Of a stretch of DNA of 64,000 bases, positions 26,968-34,835 are shown piece by piece. The notes under the pieces were generated by a model. It saw only the letters and a list, made by a program, of their open reading frames with translations. It was not told where the DNA came from and did not search any database. Both the position numbers and the translations under genes were made by a program. The stretch comes from Anabaena sphaerica FACHB-251. GTDB taxonomy: Bacteria > Cyanobacteriota > Cyanobacteriia > Cyanobacteriales > Nostocaceae. The DNA is taken from assembly GCF_014696825.1 (NCBI RefSeq), contig NZ_JACJQU010000001.1, positions 496,001 to 560,000 on the forward strand, written 5' to 3'. The first letter of the stretch is position 1. Each line of letters opens with the position of its first letter.

Positions 26968-27297
26968 TTAAATTGAAATACCATTCATAGATTCAATAAC
27001 TTCTAAAGTTTCTTGTTGTTCTTGTTGATCATCTGATTCATTCCATGATTCAAACAATCTTTTAATATTAGCTTTTCTGTGTTCTTTTTTAATCACATCA
27101 CTTTCATTAATCTCATTAATAGCATTTTCCCAGTTCTTTAAAGATGTCTGTTTAATCGTCACACTTTGACGAAATAAACGGACAATTTGCAGTAATTCGG
27201 GTATGTATTCTTCTGGAGTTTGGTCAATTTCTAGGAATAAATCATTGCGGGGTGTTGCTGATGATTTAGCTGTAATCGATTGGGGATTGTTAATCAT
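26968..27297 (-). CDS. Presumed antitoxin, module C (shared N-terminus family)
   Basis: The 109-residue protein shares its first 44 residues with the antitoxin at 25157-25459 (QTPEEYIPE and IVRLFRQ identical), then diverges fully into a charged, helical tail (KKEHRKANIKRLFESWNESD). It lies six bases before a PIN toxin gene. The shared half is probably the operator-binding or dimer part and the variable half the toxin-binding part; that division is an inference from other antitoxins. Confidence 0.65.
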   Translation of the reverse strand: MINNPQSITAKSSATPRNDLFLEIDQTPEEYIPELLQIVRLFRQSVTIKQTSLKNWENAINEINESDVIKKEHRKANIKRLFESWNESDDQQEQQETLEVIESMNGISI

Positions 27298-27331
27298 AAA
27301 ATCCTAGATTTGATTATTTTTATATATTATC

Positions 27332-27340
27332 AGTATATCA
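27332..27340. promoter_or_regulatory. Shared motif upstream of antitoxin genes, copy C
   Basis: AGTATATCA lies within a block of about 50 bases (27296-27350) nearly identical to 25458-25512, directly before the start of antitoxin C. Confidence 0.35.
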
Positions 27341-27407
27341 TATCAGAATAAGTAATGTTTGAAATTTCTAACCTGTGATACGTATGGTGAGCTTCGCTAT
27401 CGCAAAT

Positions 27408-27767
27408 TTAAACCCCAAACCCCAAAACCACATCCAAAGCATTCCTAATTTCTTCCCAATATTCAGCTTCTAAAATCCCCACCAAACCCAAAACACGACG
27501 ATAATCTACAGCACGAATCTGAGCAACATCAATAAAACGATCTTTATCTAATCCATTAGTTGCTGTTGCTTTGACATTGACAACATAGGGAGCTTGCTTA
27601 CTTCCTGGTCGAAATGGCATCACAATTGTTAATAATCCATATTGATTCATAATATCATTTTGAACTATTAAACAAGCACGGATTTTTTGTGCTTCTGCTC
27701 CTAAAGCTGGATCAAGATTTACCCAGCGAATTTCTCCCCTTTGATAAGTTAAATTACCCTCTGGCAT
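27408..27767 (-). CDS. MazF/PemK-type toxin
   Basis: The 119-residue protein has the MazF/PemK pattern RGEIRWVNLDPALGAEAQKIRACLIVQND, followed by LLTIVMPFRPGSKQAPYVVNV and DVAQIRAVDYRRVL. It should be a sequence-specific mRNA interferase. I chose the ATG at 27767; one at 27776 is equally possible, and both overlap the antitoxin gene, as is usual. Confidence 0.87.
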   Translation of the reverse strand: MPEGNLTYQRGEIRWVNLDPALGAEAQKIRACLIVQNDIMNQYGLLTIVMPFRPGSKQAPYVVNVKATATNGLDKDRFIDVAQIRAVDYRRVLGLVGILEAEYWEEIRNALDVVLGFGV

Positions 27768-27984
27768 TAATACCATCTCCAGCGACATTATCCCAAGCAG
27801 AAATCTCATTTTGATATTCTAAATCTTTCGCATCTTCTTGGAGTGCTGCAATTATTTCTGTCTCTAAAATTTTGCGTCTTTGTTCTGCTAATAGTGCGTT
27901 AATATAGGCACTACGATTACCTTTTGCTTGCTGATCAATAAATCTGAGAATGTCTTCTTCTAAAGTAATTGTGACTTTAATCAT
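27754..27984 (-). CDS. MazE-type ribbon-helix-helix antitoxin
   Basis: The 76-residue protein has an N-terminal ribbon-helix-helix (IKVTITLEEDILRFIDQQAKGNRSAYINALL) and a C-terminal acidic tail. Its end overlaps the MazF-type toxin start. The module is divergent from the Phd-RelE module, with about 110 bases between them. Confidence 0.83.
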   Translation of the reverse strand: MIKVTITLEEDILRFIDQQAKGNRSAYINALLAEQRRKILETEIIAALQEDAKDLEYQNEISAWDNVAGDGINARG

Positions 27985-28035
27985 GAGAATTATCTATTTA
28001 TCTTACCACATCATCATACTATATTTTTGTACAAT

Positions 28036-28064
28036 TTGTAAAAAATAGACAAATAATCTATAAT
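28036..28064 (+). promoter_or_regulatory. Candidate promoter of the Phd-RelE module
   Basis: TTGTAA (28036-28041), 17 bases, then a perfect TATAAT (28059-28064), 32 bases before the start codon of the Phd-type antitoxin. Confidence 0.5.
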
Positions 28065-28096
28065 CTTATGTAACCCTATAAATTTTGTGAGGCGCT

Positions 28097-28348
28097 ATGT
28101 CTGTCATCAGTGCAAGTGAAGCGCGTGCTAATTTTCCCGATATTATGAACCGTGCAGAATATCGTGGAGAAAGAATTTTAATTCAGCGTCATGGTAAACC
28201 TGCGGTAGCGATAATTAGCATTGAAGATTTAAAACTATTAGAAGCAATAGAAGATGCAATAGATTCTGCTAAACTACGACGTGCAATAGAAGAAAACGAA
28301 GGATTTACCACCATAGAAGAAATAATAGCAAAACGCCCCAATGAGTGA
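28097..28348 (+). CDS. Phd/YefM-type antitoxin
   Basis: The 83-residue protein starts SVISASEARANFPDIMNRAEYRGERILIQRHGKPAVAIISIEDL, the classic Phd/YefM DNA-binding half, with a toxin-binding C-terminal helix. Its end overlaps the RelE-type toxin start by eight bases. GTGAGG lies upstream of the start. Confidence 0.92.
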   Translation: MSVISASEARANFPDIMNRAEYRGERILIQRHGKPAVAIISIEDLKLLEAIEDAIDSAKLRRAIEENEGFTTIEEIIAKRPNE

Positions 28349-28616
28349 ACGTTATACATTGAGGATTGCTAAAACAGCAGAAAAAGACTTATTAGACTTG
28401 CAACCAAAACAATATAAACAAGTTGTATCAAAAATACTCTCCCTTCAGGGTAATCCTCGTCCTCAAGACTATGCAGCTTTAAAAGGTTATCAAGGTGGTT
28501 ATCGTATTAATCAGGGTGAGTACAGAATTTTGTACACCATTGATGATGATAATAAATTAGTTGAGATTTTTCGGGTTGGTAAACGTAATGATGACGAAGT
28601 TTATAAAAATTTGTAA
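28341..28616 (+). CDS. RelE/ParE-type toxin
   Basis: The 91-residue protein has the RelE pattern: RYTLRIAKTAEKDLLDL, then LKGYQGGYRINQGEYRILYTID and a final EIFRVGKRNDDEVY. The arginines and lysines of the catalytic face are present. It should be a ribosome-dependent mRNA endonuclease. It is coupled to the Phd/YefM-type gene. Confidence 0.92.
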   Translation: MSERYTLRIAKTAEKDLLDLQPKQYKQVVSKILSLQGNPRPQDYAALKGYQGGYRINQGEYRILYTIDDDNKLVEIFRVGKRNDDEVYKNL

Positions 28617-28627
28617 CTTGATCGCTT

Positions 28628-28652
28628 TTTGGGAAGTTGAGGGGATGCGATC
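28628..28652. repeat. Island repeat between RelE and HicAB modules
   Basis: TTTGGGAAGTTGAGGGGATG followed by CGATC, matching the units at 26425-26502 and 25541-25560. Confidence 0.6.
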
Positions 28653-28659
28653 CACGAAA

Positions 28660-28869
28660 TTAATCTAAATCTTCTTCAATCAAACCAGCATCTTTCAAAA
28701 TACTTCTGAGTGTACCCATCGGTAAATCACGATTACCATGAACAGGGATAGAAAGAATCACACTCATACCTTCCTTAACATAGATATGATGACTACCTGT
28801 GATCCTTTTTAGATTCCATCCATAACGTTCAACAATCTTACACAGAGACTTACCAGAAACCGATTTCAT
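28660..28869 (-). CDS. hicA: HicA-type toxin
   Basis: The 69-residue protein has the double-stranded-RNA-binding-like HicA fold pattern: SGKSLCKIVERYGWNLKRITGSHHIYVK with the catalytic histidine, and NRDLPMGTLRSILKDAGL. Its start overlaps the stop of the HicB gene by four bases; here HicB comes first, the reverse of the common order. Confidence 0.9.
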   Translation of the reverse strand: MKSVSGKSLCKIVERYGWNLKRITGSHHIYVKEGMSVILSIPVHGNRDLPMGTLRSILKDAGLIEEDLD

Positions 28870-29072
28870 AAAGATAGCTCAATCAACTGTTTTTGTGGTT
28901 CAATTTCTTCTTGCTGACTAGCAACTTCTAACCAACCTTGAACAGCATCTTTCAACATTTCTAATAAATGTTCGTAGCTTTCACCCCATGTATGACATCC
29001 TGGTAAAGCTGGTACAGAACCACACCATACACCATCTTCTTCCCAGATAAGTGCTTTTATTTTCATAGCCAA
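28866..29072 (-). CDS. hicB: HicB-type antitoxin
   Basis: The 68-residue protein has the partial RNase-H-like HicB fold: IKALIWEEDGVWCGSVPALPGCHTWGESYEHLLEMLKDAVQGWLE. There is no C-terminal DNA-binding domain, so autoregulation may need another factor. It is coupled to hicA by a four-base overlap. Confidence 0.9.
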   Translation of the reverse strand: MAMKIKALIWEEDGVWCGSVPALPGCHTWGESYEHLLEMLKDAVQGWLEVASQQEEIEPQKQLIELSL

Positions 29073-29295
29073 TTCCTTGAACTAGGGATATTTTACCGTA
29101 GAGGCAGTCAGACGTACCCGCTTAATAAAGATGAATAATCGCGCTCCTCTGTGTTTTCTGTGTCTGATCTGCGATCGCTCTTCCTTTGCGACTTTGCACG
29201 AAAAAAAGCGATAGCGTAGCTCACCGTAGGTATCGGCTACAAAAATTTTTTTTGCATAATCGCTTTATAATCAACCTTGGTTTACAACCAACTAC

Positions 29296-29508
29296 CTACT
29301 TTTTTTCTTCCACTTCCCGCAGTTTCCGTTCTGTCCGCTCATAAGGATTTGTCTTAGGTTTCCAAGTGGGAAACAGACCAATGAAAAAATTATTCACCGT
29401 TGTTCGTGTCTGAGTACTAGCTTTCCCGACTGCACCTGGAAATACCTGATCTCCTCCTGCCACAAACAGCACAAAGCCAATAAATATGATAGGCATATAC
29501 CGTTTCAT
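29296..29508 (-). CDS. Small single-helix membrane protein, cyanobacterial
   Basis: The 70-residue protein has one N-terminal hydrophobic helix (MPIIFIGFVLFVAGG), a short linker and a charged C-terminal tail (YERTERKLREVEEKK). AGGGGAT precedes the ATG. It looks like a real conserved small protein, but I do not recognise a function. It lies just outside the toxin-antitoxin island. Confidence 0.6.
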   Translation of the reverse strand: MKRYMPIIFIGFVLFVAGGDQVFPGAVGKASTQTRTTVNNFFIGLFPTWKPKTNPYERTERKLREVEEKK

Positions 29509-29828
29509 GTCTAAATCCCCTCGCAGAATGCAATACTAATGGCAAAATTAACCTTTACAATCCCTAGTATGCCCAAAGGGTTAGCCGAAAACGACATCTG
29601 GCATTAAGAAATATTAAGTAAAATTCAGGAGTCAGTAGGGGTAAAGCGCAATGCTAAACCCCTAAAGAAGTCAGAATATTTGCCAAATCAGGACAGGAAT
29701 ATAGAGGGGGGAATTTTTCGATTATCAAATGTAGAGCAAAAACAAATATTCCCCTCTTTAGCAACACAATCAATTATCAACAGACAGTAAAAGCTGGAAG
29801 TGGATGAAATTGTACTTTGTAGCTAAAA
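29509..29828. other. Intergenic region, no feature seen
   Basis: A GTCAGGA-type heptamer relic (29624-29640) is the only recognisable element in these 320 bases. They lie downstream of the YkvA-like gene and upstream of the small membrane protein gene, both on the minus strand. Confidence 0.5.
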
Positions 29829-30137
29829 CTACTTGACAGAAACAGCATCAACATCAACAGTATTATTTTTATCTGTAGATGCAGAATCATTGCTGCCACT
29901 TTCCACATGACCTTTACGAGTTTTCCAACCGTCAATTACTAATCCAGAAACTTCTGAAACTAGTAATGTCAAAAGCAAAAGATCATCAATCTGACCAACA
30001 ACAGGGATAAAATCGGGAGCAATATCAATAGGGCTAACAAGATAAGCTATTGTGCCGATAATTACCCACCAACGATATTTGGGATTACGCAGTACATTGC
30101 GATACCAAGTGTAAAGCGATTGAATTGAGAAACTCAT
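29829..30137 (-). CDS. YkvA/DUF1232 membrane protein
   Basis: The 102-residue protein carries the DUF1232 core YLVSPIDIAPDFIPVVGQIDDLLLLTLLV, which marks the YkvA family of small membrane proteins of unknown role. The ATG at 30137 begins the conserved MSFSIQSLYTWYRNVLRNP; GAGG lies upstream. The C-terminal 30 residues are polar and not conserved. Confidence 0.85.
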   Translation of the reverse strand: MSFSIQSLYTWYRNVLRNPKYRWWVIIGTIAYLVSPIDIAPDFIPVVGQIDDLLLLTLLVSEVSGLVIDGWKTRKGHVESGSNDSASTDKNNTVDVDAVSVK

Positions 30138-30362
30138 ATTTTTAACCTCTAGTACCTGCAATTAACTTTTATTTTGGCAAATAATCCTCTAAACTCCCGG
30201 TGGGAATAACCGCCCTATTGTGTATAGAAGATGGTAATCGTCATGCTTTGTTAACTGCTTACCTAGCGATAGAGTAGGTGAGTGTGGTAATGGTGCATTA
30301 ATCTTTAAAATTAAAATGCCCTAGCATAGTTGCTCTAGTGATGGAAAGAGGAAACCTACAAA

Positions 30363-31154
30363 GTGGATATTTTAGATCTGTTTAATAAGGGCGGTCCAGC
30401 CATGTGGCCTTTGCTGGTGCTGTCAGTCCTATCTTTGAGTGTAATTTTTGAGCGTCTCTGGTTCTGGTTACGGATTTTGACGCAGGAAAAGGAAATAGTT
30501 GAGCGCGTCCTTGATGCTGCTACTGAGAATTGGGAAATAGCTACGGAAATCGCCCAAAAAGCCATTGATCAACCGATTGGGCGTTTTCTCTATGCACCCC
30601 TACGCTTACAAAAAAGTGATGCCGAAACCTTCCGACTAGCCTTAGAGTCCACAGCAGCAGAAGAAGTAGCAGGGATGCGGAGAGGAGAAAAACTCTTAGA
30701 ATCTGTTATTGCCCTGTCCCCGCTGTTAGGATTATTGGGTACGGTTTTAGGTTTGATACAGTCTTTGCGCTCAATTAGAATTGGTGATTTGGGAACTGAA
30801 TCTACAGCTGGCGTAACCACTGGGATTGGCGAGTCTTTAATTAGTACCGCCGCTGGGTTAATAGTTGCGATCGTCACTTTGGTATTTTATCGCCTGTTTC
30901 AAGGTTTTGTTGTCAACCAAGTCAAAGTTTTTAATAAAGCTGGCAATGATTTAGAGTTGCTTTACCGTCAGTCTCCACCAGACCCTAATAAAAGTACATC
31001 AGGAATTGTACGGGAACCTGCACGGGAAAGTTTTACTTCACCCCGTAAGCAACGCAAAAACAATTTGACTCACACCCCAGAACCTGCTCCAGAGAAAACA
31101 GCCCCAAAAAATCCCCTACCTAACTCACCACCAGAGCTAGAAAATGAAAGTTAA
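30363..31154 (+). CDS. exbB: ExbB/TolQ-type proton channel protein
   Basis: The 263-residue protein has three membrane segments: [40 protein letters not shown] and [21 protein letters not shown]. The MotA/TolQ/ExbB core [10 protein letters not shown]...[15 protein letters not shown] is intact. The start codon is GTG with GAGG upstream. A Pro/Lys-rich C-terminal tail of about 55 residues is long for the family. The coding region overlaps the ExbD gene by 11 bases. The pair uses the proton gradient to energise outer-membrane transport; no TonB gene is in the window. Confidence 0.9.
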   Translation: MDILDLFNKGGPAMWPLLVLSVLSLSVIFERLWFWLRILTQEKEIVERVLDAATENWEIATEIAQKAIDQPIGRFLYAPLRLQKSDAETFRLALESTAAEEVAGMRRGEKLLESVIALSPLLGLLGTVLGLIQSLRSIRIGDLGTESTAGVTTGIGESLISTAAGLIVAIVTLVFYRLFQGFVVNQVKVFNKAGNDLELLYRQSPPDPNKSTSGIVREPARESFTSPRKQRKNNLTHTPEPAPEKTAPKNPLPNSPPELENES

Positions 31155-31809
31155 CCTACATACTCCCATTGAAGAAGTTCAAATTCAAATCATCCCCTTA
31201 ATTGATGTCGTTTTTTGTATCCTGACTTTTTTTCTGTTAGCAGCGTTGCAATTTACCAGACAACAGGCAATTAATGTTGATTTACCCAAAGCCAGCACAG
31301 GGACAACTTCTGCTGCCAGTTTACAGAGCAAAAGTAATATATTGCCTGTAACTATCGATGCTGTTGGTCAAATTTACATTGAAAAAGATCCTGTTAGAGG
31401 GGAGGAGTTGGAAGCACGTTTAAAGCAGTATATCCAAGCCAATCCTGATGGTATTTTGGTGCTGAATGCGTCCCGCACAGCAACTTATAATGATGTCATT
31501 CAAACATTAGATTTGCTCCGACAAGTGGGAGGTAATCGTGTGTCTTTGGGAATTATTCCTGGACCTTCTCAACCACTGACAAATTTACCAAACTTTTCTA
31601 CTACCCCGGTTGTGCCAATACCTAACACTGTACCAATTCCGGGAAGTGATCCACAAAATAATTTTAACCCTTCTCTGCCCTCAGCCCCAAATCCATTTCC
31701 TACACCGGGGCAAGGTATCAATCCTGGTATGTCGCCAATAGTTCCCAACGACAGCGCCCCCCAAGTGCCTGTAGTACCGCAAAACGGCAATTCTGCACCG
31801 AAAAGGTGA
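31144..31809 (+). CDS. exbD: ExbD/TolR-type protein
   Basis: The 221-residue protein has one N-terminal membrane segment with the conserved aspartate ([20 protein letters not shown]) and a periplasmic ExbD domain ([39 protein letters not shown]). The last 75 residues are Pro/Asn-rich and unusual for ExbD, possibly spanning toward the outer membrane. A strong terminator follows 29 bases after the stop. Confidence 0.9.
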   Translation: MKVNLHTPIEEVQIQIIPLIDVVFCILTFFLLAALQFTRQQAINVDLPKASTGTTSAASLQSKSNILPVTIDAVGQIYIEKDPVRGEELEARLKQYIQANPDGILVLNASRTATYNDVIQTLDLLRQVGGNRVSLGIIPGPSQPLTNLPNFSTTPVVPIPNTVPIPGSDPQNNFNPSLPSAPNPFPTPGQGINPGMSPIVPNDSAPQVPVVPQNGNSAPKR

Positions 31810-31837
31810 CACAATTTTTCTCAAATTTTCTAGGTCT

Positions 31838-31890
31838 AAATTCCCCCAAACCCTTTTGAATAATATGGGTTAGGGGGAATTTTATTTTTA
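31838..31890 (+). terminator. Rho-independent terminator after exbD
   Basis: The stem AAATTCCCCC (31838-31847), one mismatch, then AACCC pairs with GGGTT and GGGGGAATTT (31867-31882), loop of 13 bases, followed by a T-rich run. This gives 15 base pairs with one mismatch. Confidence 0.85.
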
Positions 31891-32199
31891 GCAATATCAA
31901 GAAAATTTAGATAAACCTAAAGATATCCAAAATAAATACCCTCTAGAGAAAAAACCTCTGCTAATTTATAAATAATTGGTTAAGCTACAAAGATTTTCCT
32001 ATCAATAGGCCAAGTCATTTATTGCGTAAGCTTTCAGTTATCAGCCTATGCCTAACGGCACGCTGCGCTATCAGCAGTCAGCTTTTTAAAGCTTACGCCT
32101 AAACTCACTATTTGAGAATCTACGGATTTATCAAACATCCTGACTCCTGACTTCTTAACTTTATCGCCTATCGCCATTTACGTTTCAAGGGTTGCGGCA
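31891..32199. other. Intergenic region with mini-repeat
   Basis: It holds a GC-rich mini-repeat at 32041-32075 (CCTAACGGCACGCTGCGCTA). No gene is seen. The promoter of the holin-like gene should be here. Confidence 0.45.
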
Positions 32200-32562
32200 A
32201 TGAATATTGTGACACTGTTAATTGTTTGGATAGTCACGTCTATCAGCTTGTGGATTATTAGTAAGTTACCTTTGGGGGTTGAAATTGATACTCCAGGGAA
32301 AACTGTTTTTTCCGCAGCAGTTCTTGGTATCATCACGGCATTAGTTAGACCGATTTTAGGCATAGTCTTTACGATACCAAATTTAGTCACCTTTGACTTA
32401 TTATCTGGTATCTTCACGTTCATGATTGCCGTTGTTTGTTTTAGTATTGCTGCCTGGTTAGTAGAGGGTTTTCGCTTACGTTACGGTATTTGGAGTGCTA
32501 TTTTAGGAGCTTTTGCACTCACCCTTATTAACAATATAATCTACAAATTGTTGGGTGTCTAA
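32200..32562 (+). CDS. Holin-like membrane protein (PF04020 type)
   Basis: The 120-residue protein has four hydrophobic helices (LLIVWIVTSISLWIISKLP; TVFSAAVLGIITALVRPIL; FDLLSGIFTFMIAVVCFSIAAWL; IWSAILGAFALTLINNII). The pattern ITALVRPILGIVFTIPNLVTFDL is typical of the family named after a mycobacterial phage holin but found widely in bacterial chromosomes. No phage genes are nearby, so this is a housekeeping membrane protein of unknown function. Confidence 0.85.
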   Translation: MNIVTLLIVWIVTSISLWIISKLPLGVEIDTPGKTVFSAAVLGIITALVRPILGIVFTIPNLVTFDLLSGIFTFMIAVVCFSIAAWLVEGFRLRYGIWSAILGAFALTLINNIIYKLLGV

Positions 32563-32613
32563 AGGTAATAATTGCAGCAACTGGAAATAAATGACATTAG
32601 TTTGTAATTGATG

Positions 32614-32665
32614 ATTCGTAATTCGTAATTTTTGGATTTGCAACCTTTAATTACGAATTACGAAT
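32614..32665. terminator. Perfect 17 bp inverted repeat between convergent genes
   Basis: ATTCGTAATTCGTAATT (32614-32630) pairs exactly with AATTACGAATTACGAAT (32649-32665) over an 18-base loop. It lies between the ends of the holin-like gene and psb29, so it may end transcription from both sides. The arms are built of TAATTCG-type heptamers, so it is also a repeat element. Confidence 0.55.
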
Positions 32666-32682
32666 TACTCATTACGAATTAT

Positions 32683-33390
32683 TTAATCATTGGTACTGGG
32701 GGGAGCGACTGGGGTGCTGGCTTGTTTTTGACGCTGATCGCGCTTTTTCCGATCCGCTGCCAGCATATCTGCCATCACTATCAGTGCCTGTGCCATCTTA
32801 TCTAGGTTAGAGCGATATAGCTCTAAATCCTTAGTAAGTTTGTCTTCAGATAGGTGTAAACCTTGAGCGATCGCTTTTAGCGCCTCATTACGTTGCTGAT
32901 CATCTTTGACCAGTTCCGAATCTGCCAGTTCCAATAAGGAGAATAAACCAATGGCAAACAAGCGGCTGTATTTAAAATTAGGATTGTGAGCGATCGCTTG
33001 CAGTTGTGCTTGCAAATCAGCATCTTGATCTAATTGAGTAGTTTGGCTAAACCAAGCAATTAAATCCTTAGCTGGCAAAATCTGAGCTACAGCTTGCAAT
33101 CTGGCCGCATCTTGTCGATAGCGTTGTGGATCTTGCTCTACAGCCTGAATTATGGCGTTAAAAATCGATGTTTGATCCTGTTCCGGTTGATAGCCTTGCA
33201 TGAAGCGGTCAAAAGTTGTGACAACCCCCAAGGCATAAATTGGATTGTAGCTAAAATCAGCATTTACTGACAGCAGATGCATTTCCACCATCAACTCTTC
33301 CACCACCCGACGGTAAATAGTGTTGATTGGACGGGTATGAAGATTATAGAAAGTTCGCTTTGTATCAGAGACAGTACGGACGTTATTCAC
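32683..33390 (-). CDS. psb29: Thylakoid formation protein Psb29/Thf1
   Basis: The 235-residue protein begins [40 protein letters not shown], the signature of Psb29/Thf1, needed for FtsH-dependent photosystem II repair and thylakoid formation. The middle is all-helical ([22 protein letters not shown]) and the C-terminus is a charged coiled coil ([15 protein letters not shown]). The length matches cyanobacterial homologues. Confidence 0.95.
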   Translation of the reverse strand: MNNVRTVSDTKRTFYNLHTRPINTIYRRVVEELMVEMHLLSVNADFSYNPIYALGVVTTFDRFMQGYQPEQDQTSIFNAIIQAVEQDPQRYRQDAARLQAVAQILPAKDLIAWFSQTTQLDQDADLQAQLQAIAHNPNFKYSRLFAIGLFSLLELADSELVKDDQQRNEALKAIAQGLHLSEDKLTKDLELYRSNLDKMAQALIVMADMLAADRKKRDQRQKQASTPVAPPSTND

Positions 33391-33882
33391 AAAGAAAATG
33401 TTAAGGGCGACGTATTTTTATTTTCTCGTTTAAAGGCTACTTTGCCAAGCTATGCAGGAAATGGCTAACTAATTAATTGTTTCATTTCTTCAATTGACAG
33501 GCAAAATGCCTGTCCTACAGAAATAAGCTGTTAAGCTTACAAATTGCACTTTTGGGCTGATGGGGAGATGGGAGATAACAAGGTGGGGAGCGAGTTTACT
33601 CAAAAATCAGAAATTGCAAATTAATTATGGGAGCAGCAGCTTATTTATATTTTTCTCACTCCTTTTGTTAACCTGCCTGCAAAGACAACGAAGGGGATTT
33701 TTGGTTCACTGATCCAAGTTATTTGATAGCGTAGCGTGGCGTTAGCCATAGTTGTTACCAGATTAAAAATTATACTTTGTTTCCCACGCTTTTTGAATTT
33801 CAGTAAGCCGTTTTTACAGGGAATATTCTGGGAAAATTTTCAGGATTTTCTGGTAATTCTCTTGAGTTTATTCATCTGCTAA
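33391..33882. other. Intergenic region with hairpin and mini-repeat
   Basis: A compact hairpin at 33496-33514 has an 8 bp stem, GACAGGCA and TGCCTGTC, with a 3-base loop. A GC-rich mini-repeat (AGCGTAGCGTGGCGTTAGCC) is at 33727-33747. No gene is seen. The psb29 promoter should be near 33400-33450. Confidence 0.5.
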
Positions 33883-34341
33883 TTATGGCACAAAGCGATC
33901 AGATTGGGAACTTAATTCAGGAAATGTGCTAGTGTCTTGAGTATTTTGATGTCTTGGATTAGAACTATTCTTGTCGTAATTGACTAAGTCGGGGAATAAT
34001 GTTGCTAAAGCTTCGTCTTCAGTTTCAAAGATTTCAAATACTGTATCCATCATTGTTACCTCAAAGACAAGTTTGGCATCTGGATGAACATTGCAGATGC
34101 GGAAACTGCCCTTAGCTTTATCAGCATCACGCATTCCAGCGACCAAAGAGGTAAGACCCGAACTATCAATAAAATTTACCTCTCCCAGGTTCACAAGTAC
34201 ATGACGACTCAGTTTAGAAATACACTCTTGTAACTTCAGACGAAATTGCCAAGCAGTGGTGATGTCTAGACGACCTGTTGGTTTCAAGACAATCACAGTA
34301 TTCCCGTCTTGGGTTGAATATGTTTTTTGGTCTATATTCAC
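33883..34341 (-). CDS. STAS-domain protein (anti-sigma factor antagonist type)
   Basis: The 152-residue protein has a STAS domain at residues 8-115 with the conserved HVLVNLGEVNFIDSSGLTSLVAGM, in which the serine pair after D is the usual phosphorylation site. The last 35 residues are polar and Ser/Asn-rich. Such proteins bind anti-sigma factors or partner-switching kinases. No kinase or phosphatase gene is adjacent. Confidence 0.87.
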   Translation of the reverse strand: MNIDQKTYSTQDGNTVIVLKPTGRLDITTAWQFRLKLQECISKLSRHVLVNLGEVNFIDSSGLTSLVAGMRDADKAKGSFRICNVHPDAKLVFEVTMMDTVFEIFETEDEALATLFPDLVNYDKNSSNPRHQNTQDTSTFPELSSQSDRFVP

Positions 34342-34835
34342 TGTATTCTCCGTGATATTGTCCTGAAATAAGCTACTTTTTATACGAACTTTATAGAGCT
34401 AAAAAATTCACCACTCATAGTATCAAGAATTACCAAAATTTATCGATCTGACGCTGGAGATGAGCAAGCTACAGCTACAAATGGGACACTTTAACTCAAT
34501 GCCTGTATTTAGTAGTTTAACTCACTGAAACAATGCTGAGTATCCAGATTGAGTAGATTATAAATTTATCTATGGAGGCTGGGTTTGGGGAATTGTCGGT
34601 TCCTTGGTGAATGGAACTTACGAGTTCTCTAGAGAGAAAAAAGTGCATCTTTTCTCAGAAAAAAAAGTGACTATTTGCCCAATTATCCTTTGATAAGACC
34701 TAAAAACTCAGAAATATTTCCCTTCATCCTATCTCCTCAACCCTGTCCAAACCCTTGATTGCTCATCCAAAAGCTCAAGTCCTGTCTACTTCCTCTAGCT
34801 AAATGTGTGGAATTTTACCCAGCCTAAAACACCGA
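34342..34835. other. Intergenic region, no clear feature
   Basis: A 10 bp palindrome TCTCTAGAGA occurs at about 34627. Otherwise there is AT-rich sequence between the end of hemF and the start of the STAS gene. No gene or terminator is convincing. Confidence 0.45.

Noticed and set aside
32200-32562. Prophage remnant suggested by a holin-like protein
   Set aside because: The protein family is widespread in chromosomes, and no other phage gene is near.
33496-33514. Terminator of the STAS gene or psb29
   Set aside because: The hairpin is neat but lies upstream of psb29, has no T-run, and looks like a dispersed repeat.
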